From a virus: 59,396 bases of DNA. Each line of letters begins with the position of its first letter. The stretch's first letter is position 1. The stretch covers positions 1-59,396 of IMG/VR virus record IMGVR_UViG_3300044535_000237; one strand, 5' to 3'. Of this stretch, positions 48,382 to 54,829 are shown piece after piece. The translations under genes and the position numbers were made by a program. The notes below the pieces were generated by a model that was given only the letters and a program-made list of their open reading frames with translations, had not been told where the DNA came from and made no database searches.

Positions 48382-48391
48382 CTACTATCAC
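48382..48391 (+). repeat. CTACTATCAC repeat, copy 1
   Basis: First of five exact copies of CTACTATCAC, all in the same orientation and all in non-coding DNA (others at 49145, 49253, 50101 and 50131). Here it is followed by GCGC, as at 50131. Confidence 0.7.
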
Positions 48392-48442
48392 GCGCAGGCT
48401 CCAAAATTAAGGGTCAAACCAGAATTAAACCCCAAAAACCCG

Positions 48443-48448
48443 TATAAT
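48443..48448 (+). promoter_or_regulatory. Probable -10 element for first rightward gene
   Basis: A perfect TATAAT lies 60 bases before ATG 48508. No good -35 is seen at 16-18 bases upstream, so activity may need an activator. Confidence 0.4.
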
Positions 48449-48483
48449 AAACACATGGGCGAAAGAGACCAAAACAAACATTA

Positions 48484-48494
48484 ACTTATTTACT
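48484..48494 (+). promoter_or_regulatory. Shared leader motif ACTTATTTACT
   Basis: This motif lies immediately before the ribosome site of the 48508 gene. Related ACTTRTTTACK copies lie before the starts at 49388, 50829, 54424, 55804 and 57130, always next to the ribosome site. Confidence 0.6.
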
Positions 48495-48507
48495 CAAGGA
48501 AATTATC

Positions 48508-49023
48508 ATGGCTAGAATTGCAAAACCCGTCACATTCGCACGCGCTATCTCTGACAAGCGCGAGTCACTCGCACAAGCTCGCAATGATGTGAAAGAGCTC
48601 GAGTCACAATCTAAAGAGTTTATTGCCGCGTACGCCGTCGTCAACGCGATAATTGAAAACGCCCAGCAAATCGGATTTGCAAAGCATTTTTATGCGCGTC
48701 CTACAACTTACCTGAAATGGGACGGTAATTATCGCAATGAATTGAATGTGTCAATTGAAGACACAGTAACATCGCTGAAAGACGGCGCAGTTCCTGCTTT
48801 GCTCGAAGCGATCGGCACGTACGGTTTCGAGTGCGATAGCACATTCGATTATGCGCTAGAGTTTGTTGCCTCCCGCGTTTTTCGTCACACGGCGAAAATC
48901 GGTTCAGTAGACGTCACAATTCGAGTCGAAGCAAATATTGCAGACGGTTCAGAATCTTGCAAAAAGGTTCAGACCGGCATAAAGCTTGAAGAGACCGCGG
49001 TTTATGAAATCGTTTGCTCTTGA
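48508..49023 (+). CDS. Hypothetical early protein
   Basis: A 171-residue protein starting MARIAKPVTFARAISDKRE. It has an N-terminal coiled coil (LAQARNDVKELESQSKEF) and a beta-rich C-terminal half (KIGSVDVTIRVEANI). No motif is recognised. As the first gene after the divergent region it may be an immediate-early product acting on the host. CAAGGAAA precedes the ATG. Confidence 0.65.
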   Translation: MARIAKPVTFARAISDKRESLAQARNDVKELESQSKEFIAAYAVVNAIIENAQQIGFAKHFYARPTTYLKWDGNYRNELNVSIEDTVTSLKDGAVPALLEAIGTYGFECDSTFDYALEFVASRVFRHTAKIGSVDVTIRVEANIADGSESCKKVQTGIKLEETAVYEIVCS

Positions 49024-49099
49024 TATTCTGAGCGCAATCGCGGTGGGCCTCGCGCTCACCGCGCTAGCACTACATTATTTTGACGTTCTCTTCTTCTGA
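49004..49099 (+). CDS. 31-residue membrane peptide
   Basis: A complete frame MKSFALDILSAIAVGLAL to YFDVLFF, nearly all one membrane helix. It starts within the last 20 bases of the upstream gene and ends seven bases before a strong terminator stem. Overlap and terminator placement support it; a ribosome site is weak. Confidence 0.45.
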   Translation: MKSFALDILSAIAVGLALTALALHYFDVLFF

Positions 49100-49105
49100 A
49101 GCCGG

Positions 49106-49128
49106 GCCCGCATTCGCGGGCTTTTTTT
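49106..49128 (+). terminator. Rho-independent terminator
   Basis: GCCCGC-ATTC-GCGGGC is followed by seven T residues and then CGTCC. It ends the first rightward transcription unit. Confidence 0.9.
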
Positions 49129-49144
49129 CGTCCCAAAACTATCA

Positions 49145-49154
49145 CTACTATCAC
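49145..49154 (+). repeat. CTACTATCAC repeat, copy 2
   Basis: Exact copy, preceded directly by an ACTATCAC half copy, as at 50101. Confidence 0.7.
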
Positions 49155-49252
49155 ATTTTCCACTTGACAAGATAGCTAAGTTAGTATCCACTAACATTTC
49201 AGTATGCGATGAGTGACGCACGACGGATGACGGACGACGTATGTACCCCTAA

Positions 49253-49262
49253 CTACTATCAC
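49253..49262 (+). repeat. CTACTATCAC repeat, copy 3
   Basis: Exact copy 11 bases before palindrome copy 1, followed by CCGCG. Confidence 0.7.
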
Positions 49263-49273
49263 CCGCGACCACA

Positions 49274-49287
49274 AATCCCATGGGATT
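49274..49287. repeat. Palindrome AATCCCATGGGATT, copy 1
   Basis: Perfect 14-bp core of the TAATCCCRYGGGATTA family with centre AT. The outer T is replaced by A on the left, so the full 16-mer is not symmetric here. It ends two bases before the -35 of the 49290 promoter, a position suited to an activator or repressor. Confidence 0.8.
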
Positions 49288-49289
49288 AG

Positions 49290-49319
49290 TTGCGCCTTAT
49301 GAGCAAGTTGTGGTATACT
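49290..49319 (+). promoter_or_regulatory. Extended -10 promoter
   Basis: TTGCGC, 18 bases, then TGGTATACT, an extended -10. It lies about 70 bases before ATG 49388, just downstream of palindrome copy 1. Confidence 0.65.
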
Positions 49320-49365
49320 TGACGTATGCCAAGTGAGGCATGCCCGCCTAGGGGTTTTCTAGGTT

Positions 49366-49376
49366 ACTTGTTTACT
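49366..49376 (+). promoter_or_regulatory. Shared leader motif ACTTGTTTACT
   Basis: Lies directly before the AAGGAG ribosome site of the 49388 gene and is identical to the copies at 54400, 55779 and 57106. Confidence 0.65.
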
Positions 49377-49387
49377 AAGGAGCTCAC

Positions 49388-50029
49388 ATGAGCAAAGCAA
49401 TCAAAGCCGCCACTGTTACAGTGGCAACACGCGACGCGGCCATTGGCACGTTGATCAACGAAGCCGGTCAAGCCGCCCAAAGCATGTTGACCAAGTGCAA
49501 AGAAGCCGCCCAAAAAGCGGCCGGTCAACTTGACGCGACAAAACCAATGGGTGACCGGATCGCGGGTGTAGTGTCACTTTACGCGGCCGATTTCACAGCG
49601 GCCGGTCATAACGTCAAAGCATTATTTGTAGATGCCCTCACTTTGCACGCGGCCGCCCAGTGCCCCGTTATGGTGAACACCATTGGCAAAGACGGGAAAA
49701 AAGTGGACACGCCGTCAACGGCGGCCGAGGCGGTCAACATGCCCAAGCATGCAATGCGAGACGCGGCCAAGCAAGTTCGCGAAGTGCACGGGATCGGCCG
49801 CAAAACCGGAGGCGGCCGCAAAACCACAGTGGCCAAAACACCAACGGCCGCGCCCGCGCCTGATATGGTCAAAACAGAGACGGACAAATTTTCCGCATGG
49901 TTAGATGATATGGACGTTTATTTCAAAGATGCGGTTTTTCACCCGCGCATTGTCGCGCACATGATAACCCTAGGCTATAGCGTCAACAAAGCGGCCAAGG
50001 GTAAAGTGGTCAAGGGCTCCGCGACCTAA
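49388..50029 (+). CDS. Ala/Lys-rich hypothetical protein, GCGGCC-dense gene
   Basis: A 213-residue protein. Residues 1-135 are Ala-rich helices; a basic linker (GIGRKTGGGRKTTVAK) and a C-terminal domain (FSAWLDDMDVYFKDAVFHPR) follow. The gene holds nine GCGGCC hexamers, mostly Ala-Ala pairs, unlike its neighbours, which suggests foreign origin or selection on the DNA. The basic linker would suit a nucleic acid-binding protein. It has its own promoter, leader and terminator, so it is a single-gene unit that is probably strongly expressed. Confidence 0.65.
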   Translation: MSKAIKAATVTVATRDAAIGTLINEAGQAAQSMLTKCKEAAQKAAGQLDATKPMGDRIAGVVSLYAADFTAAGHNVKALFVDALTLHAAAQCPVMVNTIGKDGKKVDTPSTAAEAVNMPKHAMRDAAKQVREVHGIGRKTGGGRKTTVAKTPTAAPAPDMVKTETDKFSAWLDDMDVYFKDAVFHPRIVAHMITLGYSVNKAAKGKVVKGSAT

Positions 50030-50050
50030 ACCAACCGGTTCACCGGCCAA

Positions 50051-50072
50051 ACCCCCGCAAGGGGGTTTTTTT
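50051..50072 (+). terminator. Rho-independent terminator
   Basis: ACCCCC-GCAA-GGGGGT with a GNRA loop is followed by seven T residues. It ends the single-gene unit at 49388 and, like the terminator at 49106, is followed by TTCGTCC. Confidence 0.9.
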
Positions 50073-50100
50073 CGTCCAAATTTTTTGGCCGAAACTATCA

Positions 50101-50110
50101 CTACTATCAC
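50101..50110 (+). repeat. CTACTATCAC repeat, copy 4
   Basis: Exact copy, preceded directly by an ACTATCA half copy, as at 49145. Confidence 0.7.
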
Positions 50111-50130
50111 ATCGTGCCATGCACTAAAAA

Positions 50131-50140
50131 CTACTATCAC
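50131..50140 (+). repeat. CTACTATCAC repeat, copy 5
   Basis: Exact copy 20 bases after copy 4, followed by GCGCG as at 48382. Confidence 0.7.
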
Positions 50141-50196
50141 GCGCGGCCCAGTATGCGACGATGTACGCGGTACGCATGTCGTATGCATGACGAATT

Positions 50197-50212
50197 TAAT
50201 CCCGTGGGATTA
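50197..50212. repeat. Palindrome TAATCCCGTGGGATTA, copy 2
   Basis: Full 16-mer with centre GT. It is the only copy not directly before a gene, lying 616 bases before the next start in the candidate origin region. Confidence 0.85.
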
Positions 50213-50692
50213 CTTAGAGTGTTGTAGATTGACAACTTTCCTTTAACCATGCGGGTTGCGACGTAAGTGAACGCTTTTTTAGATTACACGAAACTTACAA
50301 ATCTAAATTAGTTTGCTTGTTTAATTGTACGTATGTTGTATGGATGAGCTAAGTTGTTGATTCTAAAGGCTTTTTTCGGGTAGCGGGCACTGGGGACTGG
50401 CATATATATATATAAATTAGTTAATTAGTTAATAGTTAGTAGTATTAGAGAGCAAAAGGTAAATTCCTGTAGCCTGTTCAAGTGTTTCGGCGTGTAACGT
50501 ATGCAACCCCCCAAACTATTTACTCTCTAGCCTGAAAACCCAACTAATTGACTAAAGTGAGCAAAATCAATGACTTACAATTTTTAGTCTGACTAATTTC
50601 CCAACTAACCCATCTATTGGGCTGACTAATTGCCCGAACTAACCAACATCCAAATGTGTTGTTGTATGGGACTAATTTATCTACCCCTTGAG

Positions 50693-50721
50693 TTGACAAC
50701 AACACATTTACGTGGTACAAT
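50693..50721 (+). promoter_or_regulatory. Strong sigma70-type promoter
   Basis: TTGACA, exactly 17 bases, then TACAAT with the extended TGG. The expected start is near 50728, so palindrome copy 3 would lie in the 5' leader of the 50829 mRNA. Confidence 0.8.
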
Positions 50722-50776
50722 GTACCCATCAAGTCGAAAAGCCCTCAAGCAAATCGATGCGATAAACGTCCCGCAC

Positions 50777-50792
50777 TAATCCCGCGGGATTA
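50777..50792. repeat. Palindrome TAATCCCGCGGGATTA, copy 3
   Basis: Full 16-mer with centre GC, the only copy that is perfectly symmetric through the centre besides copy 1. ACTTATTTACG at 50801 and GGAGA follow before ATG 50829. Confidence 0.85.
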
Positions 50793-50828
50793 ACTCCCTC
50801 ACTTATTTACGTATCACTGGAGATCATC

Positions 50829-51599
50829 ATGACAACAAATGCACATGTTGCCGCACGCTTTGCGTCTGCGGCTAAGAAACTCGTCGGCACTGAAATGCGC
50901 TCACTTGGTGTAGGCACTAATATGTCTGCACGCAACCCGACACTTTCCCAACAAACGTCAATCAACCTAGAATCTGACGGGCACTTCGACGTGTTAGCCA
51001 TCGGCTATTCATACACCACAGAAGTTGCTCAGTTAGTACACAACAACCACACAAACAACGTGGAGCTATGGATGCACGTAAGCGCATTCTCACCAACAAC
51101 CAAGCAACACAAGTCTTTGTACTTCAATGCTTTTTTGGAGCAACAAAAGGATGCAGGCGTGCCCTATGAAGTTGCCGTCAAGAAAGTTTACCGCACTGGG
51201 TGTTTCGAGCAGGGTTACCGCACACGGCAAAGGTGGACTGACAAATCCCGCAGTCATTTCAACGCGCTGACTAAACCACATCGTGCCGAGGCTTGCCAAT
51301 ATGGCATGGATTACGACCATGCTATGAACAGTCTGGAAGAGGCCGCGACTCGCCCTCGGTTGCATGATGCAACGAGGTTTGCACTTTTATACGATGCTCG
51401 GGCTCACCTTGAGAGTTGCATTCGCAACGTGTCGCAGGACGTTAACCCCAGTTCAGTCATTGCCTTATCACACGACAACCCTGAGTTCTTGGACGCATGC
51501 CGCGACGTGCTTGACTTCATCTTTGTCGTGTGCGACTACCCCGTCAAGCAGATGCGCGTAGCAACGGCCGGTTTTGTAGCCCTTCACACCAACAACTAA
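50829..51599 (+). CDS. Hypothetical accessory protein
   Basis: A 256-residue protein starting MTTNAHVAARFASAAKKLVG. The first half is beta-rich (HFDVLAIGYSYTTEVAQLV, NNVELWMHVSAF); the second half is helical with Arg/His/Cys residues (CRDVLDFIFVVCDYP). No motif is recognised. It has a strong promoter and its TAA stop forms the first three bases of palindrome copy 4. Confidence 0.65.
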   Translation: MTTNAHVAARFASAAKKLVGTEMRSLGVGTNMSARNPTLSQQTSINLESDGHFDVLAIGYSYTTEVAQLVHNNHTNNVELWMHVSAFSPTTKQHKSLYFNAFLEQQKDAGVPYEVAVKKVYRTGCFEQGYRTRQRWTDKSRSHFNALTKPHRAEACQYGMDYDHAMNSLEEAATRPRLHDATRFALLYDARAHLESCIRNVSQDVNPSSVIALSHDNPEFLDACRDVLDFIFVVCDYPVKQMRVATAGFVALHTNN

Positions 51600-51612
51600 T
51601 CCCACGGGATTA
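51597..51612. repeat. Palindrome TAATCCCACGGGATTA, copy 4
   Basis: Full 16-mer with centre AC. Its TAA is the stop codon of the 50829 gene, and AAAGGAAAT follows directly before ATG 51624. Confidence 0.85.
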
Positions 51613-51623
51613 AAGGAAATATC

Positions 51624-52040
51624 ATGGACAAAACACTTAAAAGCTATCAACTCACGATCTATTCGGTTGTGACCAAACTACACACTGTGGAAGCATCCAG
51701 TATTGAGGAGGCTAAAACAATGGGAGGTGACATCATGAGCCCCTTGGAATTTGGCGATGAGGGCTCAGACTCGCACTGGAATCAGTCTGTGATTGCCGTC
51801 AAGGAATTGCCGTACCACCTGCGCAACTTGACACTGGAGGAAGTTGCGTTTGTCGACGCATATTGCAGGGCGGTAGCGGTAGCCCCGCGTTCAGAGGTTG
51901 TGCGATTTATGGCCACTGACTCTGAGTACCGGTCTAGCCGTGAGTTCTACGACTCGATGGGTGAGTATTACACGTCCATCATGGACGCTAAAGAGGTTTG
52001 GTATTTCGCAATGCAGTTTGCGACGGAGGTTCGGAAATGA
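51624..52040 (+). CDS. Hypothetical accessory protein
   Basis: A 138-residue acidic protein. An N-terminal beta-hairpin (KSYQLTIYSVVTKLHTVEA) resembles small DpnD/PcfM-like ligand or DNA mimic folds, followed by helices with many acidic and aromatic residues (EFYDSMGEYYTSIMDAKEVW). Function unknown; acidic charge could fit inhibition of a host DNA-binding protein. Confidence 0.6.
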   Translation: MDKTLKSYQLTIYSVVTKLHTVEASSIEEAKTMGGDIMSPLEFGDEGSDSHWNQSVIAVKELPYHLRNLTLEEVAFVDAYCRAVAVAPRSEVVRFMATDSEYRSSREFYDSMGEYYTSIMDAKEVWYFAMQFATEVRK

Positions 52041-52321
52041 GCAGACTCAAAAACTTAATCATCGACTTGCTCGAGGATCACCACCCTGCAGAACTGGAAG
52101 AGATCACGGGTGCAGACTGGGATACGTGTTTCAAGCTCGTGCATGAGATACGCAAGGATGGGGGCTTTGACTCCAACGACTGGGAACCGGTGAAGTCCGG
52201 TGACATATGGGCGATCTACGGCAAGACCTTCTCGGCTGAGTGGATCGATGAGCATGGCGAGTGCCTAGCGTTTGACACCAAGCGCGAAGCTAATGAATAT
52301 ATCAGGGAAAACATTAAATGA
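52037..52321 (+). CDS. Hypothetical accessory protein
   Basis: A 94-residue protein. The N-terminal MSRLKNLIIDLLEDHHPAEL and DTCFKLVHEIRKDGGF could form a winged-helix-like DNA-binding fold, with a beta-strand IWAIYGKTF and an acidic tail after it. ATG 52037 overlaps the previous stop (ATGA) with GGAGG upstream. It is a possible small regulator, weakly supported. Confidence 0.55.
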   Translation: MSRLKNLIIDLLEDHHPAELEEITGADWDTCFKLVHEIRKDGGFDSNDWEPVKSGDIWAIYGKTFSAEWIDEHGECLAFDTKREANEYIRENIK

Positions 52322-52506
52322 ACGAAACAAATCAAATGATTTTAAACATCGGCTTTGATGCGGGCGATGGTTGGCAAGAACGGTTAGCTGACGCATTACT
52401 TGCAATTCAAGCACATGTGCGCGAAAGTGAGACCTTGCGTGTAGCTGACACACTCGACGGCACTAACTTCACGGCGACGTATACCCTTTTCGGAGAACTT
52501 AAATGA
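52318..52506 (+). CDS. Small hypothetical protein
   Basis: A 62-residue acidic protein (MNETNQMILNIGFDAGDGWQ, LADALLAIQAHVRE). It starts and ends on ATGA overlaps, so it is in a coupled run with its neighbours. Function unknown. Confidence 0.55.
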   Translation: MNETNQMILNIGFDAGDGWQERLADALLAIQAHVRESETLRVADTLDGTNFTATYTLFGELK

Positions 52507-52661
52507 CTGATCGCAAAAAAGCAGAACTGTTGGGTGAGGCACTGAACAACCTCATGCAATCCGCTCACAACTACATCGAGGATGGATCATGGTTGAATGA
52601 CGTGCTCTATGACATTCAGCACGCACGAGACTTGATAAAAAGAATTGAGGCTGAAAAATGA
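52503..52661 (+). CDS. Small helical hypothetical protein
   Basis: A 52-residue frame, MTDRKKAELLGEALNNLMQS to IKRIEAEK, almost wholly helical and amphipathic. Overlaps with both neighbours support it. Function unknown. Confidence 0.5.
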   Translation: MTDRKKAELLGEALNNLMQSAHNYIEDGSWLNDVLYDIQHARDLIKRIEAEK

Positions 52662-52747
52662 TGACCAAATGGGAAAAACTGGAGCGCGTTGTGCTCTTGC
52701 TTGGGATTATTGTTGTGTTACTTGACTTATTTATTTGGAGACCGTAA
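52658..52747 (+). CDS. 29-residue membrane peptide
   Basis: A complete frame MMTKWEKLERVVLLLGII to FIWRP: a short charged N-terminus and one membrane helix. Its TAA overlaps the next ATG (TAATG) and its start overlaps the previous stop. It is likely a real tiny membrane protein. Confidence 0.5.
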   Translation: MMTKWEKLERVVLLLGIIVVLLDLFIWRP

Positions 52748-53031
52748 TGACTTTTACCATACATGAAACCTTTGAATACAGCATCGGTGAGTTTGCTTTG
52801 CCGTACCTTATCAATGCCGACTCGACGGGGCTCAATGACGAGGAACATTCTCTTGTAGATGAGTGGTTCGACTCGAGCACTGACCAGTGGCGAGACGCTG
52901 ACGACAACTTGTGGGTGTATACCCACATGTCTGTGGTTGAGGATTCTCGTGAAGAGTTTGCGTACGACGACATCACCGGCCACTACGGCACGACGCAAAA
53001 AGTCATTTTGTTTTTTATCAGAGTAGTCTAA
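52747..53031 (+). CDS. Acidic hypothetical protein, DUF6926-like
   Basis: A 94-residue acidic protein. The pattern ALPYLINADSTGLNDEEHSLV followed by a Trp-rich acidic stretch and HYGTTQKVILFFI recalls DUF6926-type proteins of bacteria and phages (tentative). ATG 52747 is preferred over an upstream TTG because of the TAATG overlap. Its TAA stop opens palindrome copy 5. Confidence 0.55.
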   Translation: MTFTIHETFEYSIGEFALPYLINADSTGLNDEEHSLVDEWFDSSTDQWRDADDNLWVYTHMSVVEDSREEFAYDDITGHYGTTQKVILFFIRVV

Positions 53032-53044
53032 TCCCACGGGATTA
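53029..53044. repeat. Palindrome TAATCCCACGGGATTA, copy 5
   Basis: Full 16-mer with centre AC. Its TAA is the stop of the 52747 gene, and AGAAAGGAACT follows before ATG 53059. Confidence 0.85.
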
Positions 53045-53058
53045 AGAAAGGAACTATT

Positions 53059-53463
53059 ATGGGATACCGATCAGACGTAAAGTATGTCTTACTATTTAAT
53101 ACTGACGAGCAACGCCAAGCGTTTAAGTTGGAGGCAATGCTCATTGCCGCTGACATTGAGTCAGGGCTAGACGTTATCAACAACGACTGGGAATATAAAA
53201 TCGACCTGCACGATGAGGACTTTCCATACCAGATACGTACGCATTACGAGGACGTTAAGTGGTACGAGTCAACGCCATGGGTTAGCCTGCAGGAAAAACT
53301 CATGGACTTGGTTGTCAGTGACTACGGGGGAGGGTATGTGTTCCTGCGGTTAGGCGAGGAAAACGATGACGTGGAATGCGACCATGACTGCTCGGGTGAG
53401 CGCGATACCTATTTGTACGCCGACAACTATGTCGAAGTCATTCGTAAATCTGAATTTGTTTAA
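53059..53463 (+). CDS. Conserved GYRSDV-type phage protein
   Basis: A 134-residue acidic protein starting MGYRSDVKYVLLF, an opening that is widespread in small phage and bacterial proteins of unknown function. The chain is alpha/beta with a strongly acidic middle (GEENDDVECDHDCSGERD). A His/Cys/Asp cluster there might bind metal. Function unknown. Confidence 0.65.
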   Translation: MGYRSDVKYVLLFNTDEQRQAFKLEAMLIAADIESGLDVINNDWEYKIDLHDEDFPYQIRTHYEDVKWYESTPWVSLQEKLMDLVVSDYGGGYVFLRLGEENDDVECDHDCSGERDTYLYADNYVEVIRKSEFV

Positions 53464-53472
53464 GGGGCAATC

Positions 53473-54075
53473 ATGAGCTATGACGATATAACACATGAGG
53501 AAATGTTCACGCACAAGTGCGGCAAGGTGTACCGCGTGCGTTGGCTACCGGACTATGACACAGACTCTCCGCTCGAGTGGTCAGACAATCACGGGGTTGT
53601 TGTCGAGATGGATTGGAACCCGCTGAATGCCGAGCAGATGGAGCAGCACATCGTTGACGAAGAGCCTGATCTTGAGGAAGAGACGCGCCTTCGCATGCTG
53701 AAACCACTGTTTACAAATACAGGCCGACAGGTACGCAAGTTGTACTACGACATCTTCTCGTCGCTAGAAGTTGCACGCAGGGAGTGGGGGCAACCTACGC
53801 CCGAGGATCGCCTTCGTGCAGTGGAGCAGGACTACAAGTATCTGAAGGGTTGGTACGATAACGACTGGCATTGGGTGCATCTTGAGGTAACACTCATGGT
53901 TGATGGCGTGCCTGACTTCACGCATCAGTACAACGTAGGCGGATACGAGAGCGGCCTTGCGCTTGACACTGACTTGGAAGAAGACAAGATCGACACGATC
54001 AATCAGGCCATCAAAGAACTGGAATGGGATAGACGCGAGTCATTGCATCCCGGACAACTGGAGTTAGCACTATGA
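53473..54075 (+). CDS. Hypothetical acidic accessory protein
   Basis: A 200-residue acidic protein with many Trp/Tyr residues (RVRWLPDYDTDSPLEWSDN, YLKGWYDNDWHWVHLEVTL). The last part seems a small alpha/beta domain. AGGGGCA precedes the ATG. No known motif; acidic charge and early position could fit a host-modifying factor. Confidence 0.55.
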   Translation: MSYDDITHEEMFTHKCGKVYRVRWLPDYDTDSPLEWSDNHGVVVEMDWNPLNAEQMEQHIVDEEPDLEEETRLRMLKPLFTNTGRQVRKLYYDIFSSLEVARREWGQPTPEDRLRAVEQDYKYLKGWYDNDWHWVHLEVTLMVDGVPDFTHQYNVGGYESGLALDTDLEEDKIDTINQAIKELEWDRRESLHPGQLELAL

Positions 54076-54314
54076 AACGAATGACTGACAAAGATCGCAT
54101 GGTCATCATGCGTGCAGAATTGGCTTTGATTGTTGAAGCTAAGGACATGCCGAAACACGTGGCCAGTTGGAGCTATGAACAACTCAAAGAAATCCTCGAG
54201 CACGCCAAAGACACTGGAGCAATCCCGTGGCACGTATACGCTGACGAAGATTTGTACGCTGAGCATCAAGACAAACTATCACGAAGCAAATTGCGCGGGT
54301 CGCCCTTAGCTTGA
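54072..54314 (+). CDS. Small hypothetical protein
   Basis: An 80-residue protein starting MKRMTDKDRMVIMRAELAL. It is helical, with a possible SAP-like or helix-turn-helix segment (WSYEQLKEILEHAKDTGAI). It starts on ATGA overlap. Its 3' end overlaps the -35 element of the next promoter. Confidence 0.55.
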   Translation: MKRMTDKDRMVIMRAELALIVEAKDMPKHVASWSYEQLKEILEHAKDTGAIPWHVYADEDLYAEHQDKLSRSKLRGSPLA

Positions 54315-54339
54315 CAACTGGGCAATAACCTGTTACAAT
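54311..54339 (+). promoter_or_regulatory. Strong sigma70-type promoter
   Basis: TTGACA, exactly 17 bases, then TACAAT. The expected start is near 54346, which puts palindrome copy 6 about 40 bases into the mRNA. It drives the MoxR/VWA-associated cluster. Confidence 0.8.
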
Positions 54340-54383
54340 AATGACATGGACTAGGGGATCGCCCACACCCTTAGTTCTTTCCG

Positions 54384-54399
54384 TAATCCCGTGGGATTA
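54384..54399. repeat. Palindrome TAATCCCGTGGGATTA, copy 6
   Basis: Full 16-mer with centre GT. It is followed at once by the leader motif ACTTGTTTACT (54400-54410) and GGAGA before ATG 54424. Confidence 0.88.
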
Positions 54400-54423
54400 A
54401 CTTGTTTACTTATGGAGATCATC

Positions 54424-54795
54424 ATGGATCAATCACAACTGTTATCTATTTTCGGCGGCGTGTACGACAAACTTGTGTCGGACGTTGCAGACGCAGTTAT
54501 CAGCAAAATGAAAGCTGAGACTCAGGCCGTGCTTGCGCTTGACGCAGACACATTAAAAGCATCGCTTCTTGAGCTACTCAATGACGATGACCAAACACAG
54601 GAAGCTGTGCGCGAGGCGTCGGTTGTCTACATCGACGATCAGGTCACTAGTAAGGTTGAGGACGCAATGAACGACTTCGACTTCGAGTCCAAGATCGACG
54701 ACGTTGTTGACCAGAAGCTAGAGAACTTCGAGCCCAACTTCTCAGGCGGTGACTTCGAAGAAGCCGTCAAGACCGTCATTCGTGACGCCCTCTAA
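54424..54795 (+). CDS. Acidic helical protein, first gene of MoxR/VWA cluster
   Basis: A 123-residue acidic protein (MDQSQLLSIFGGVYDKLVSD) with regular Asp/Glu helices (IDDQVTSKVEDAMNDFDFES). It looks like a coiled-coil or amphipathic-helix protein. GGAGA is well spaced before ATG 54424. Its TAA stop opens palindrome copy 7. It may be a small partner of the ATPase module by position. Confidence 0.55.
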   Translation: MDQSQLLSIFGGVYDKLVSDVADAVISKMKAETQAVLALDADTLKASLLELLNDDDQTQEAVREASVVYIDDQVTSKVEDAMNDFDFESKIDDVVDQKLENFEPNFSGGDFEEAVKTVIRDAL

Positions 54796-54808
54796 TCCCA
54801 CGGGATTA
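54793..54808. repeat. Palindrome TAATCCCACGGGATTA, copy 7
   Basis: Full 16-mer with centre AC. Its TAA is the stop of the 54424 gene; CTGGAGA precedes the next ATG at 54830. Confidence 0.85.
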
Positions 54809-54829
54809 GCCTTTTAACTGGAGAACATT

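Larger units (their letters stand above)
48171..48507. other. Divergent intergenic control region
   Basis: This 337-base non-coding stretch separates the minus late block from the plus early block. It holds the late promoter (48211-48239), G-rich tracts (about 48241-48256 and 48345-48366), a CCCCTAGGGG palindrome (48367-48376), one CTACTATCAC copy, a TATAAT near 48443 and the ACTTATTTACT leader. No frame of useful length is present. Confidence 0.8.
49129..49387. other. Repeat-rich intergenic region
   Basis: This stretch carries ACTATCAC plus CTACTATCAC (49138-49154), CAGTATGCGATGAG near 49200, a GACG-rich tract, another CTACTATCAC (49253-49262), palindrome copy 1, an extended -10 promoter and the ACTTGTTTACT leader. 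The same parts recur at 50073-50212, so the two regions look like diverged duplicates. No gene is seen. Confidence 0.65.
50073..50828. other. Long non-coding region, candidate replication origin
   Basis: No convincing gene lies here. The left part holds two CTACTATCAC copies, CAGTATGCGACGATG (about 50150) and palindrome copy 2. The centre (about 50401-50445) is an alternating TA tract followed by ATTAGTTA units. The right part (about 50535-50680) holds about six units of the opposite orientation (AACTAATT, GACTAATT, AACTAACC). A strong promoter, palindrome copy 3 and the leader motif then precede the 50829 gene. An AT-rich unwinding tract flanked by inverted arrays is typical of replication origins. 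Confidence 0.5.

Noticed and set aside
50229-50257. TTGACA at 50229 as a promoter
   Set aside because: No acceptable -10 lies 15-19 bases downstream.
50544-50732. 62-codon minus-strand frame in the non-coding region
   Set aside because: It covers the AACTAATT repeat array, has no ribosome site and gives a low-complexity product.
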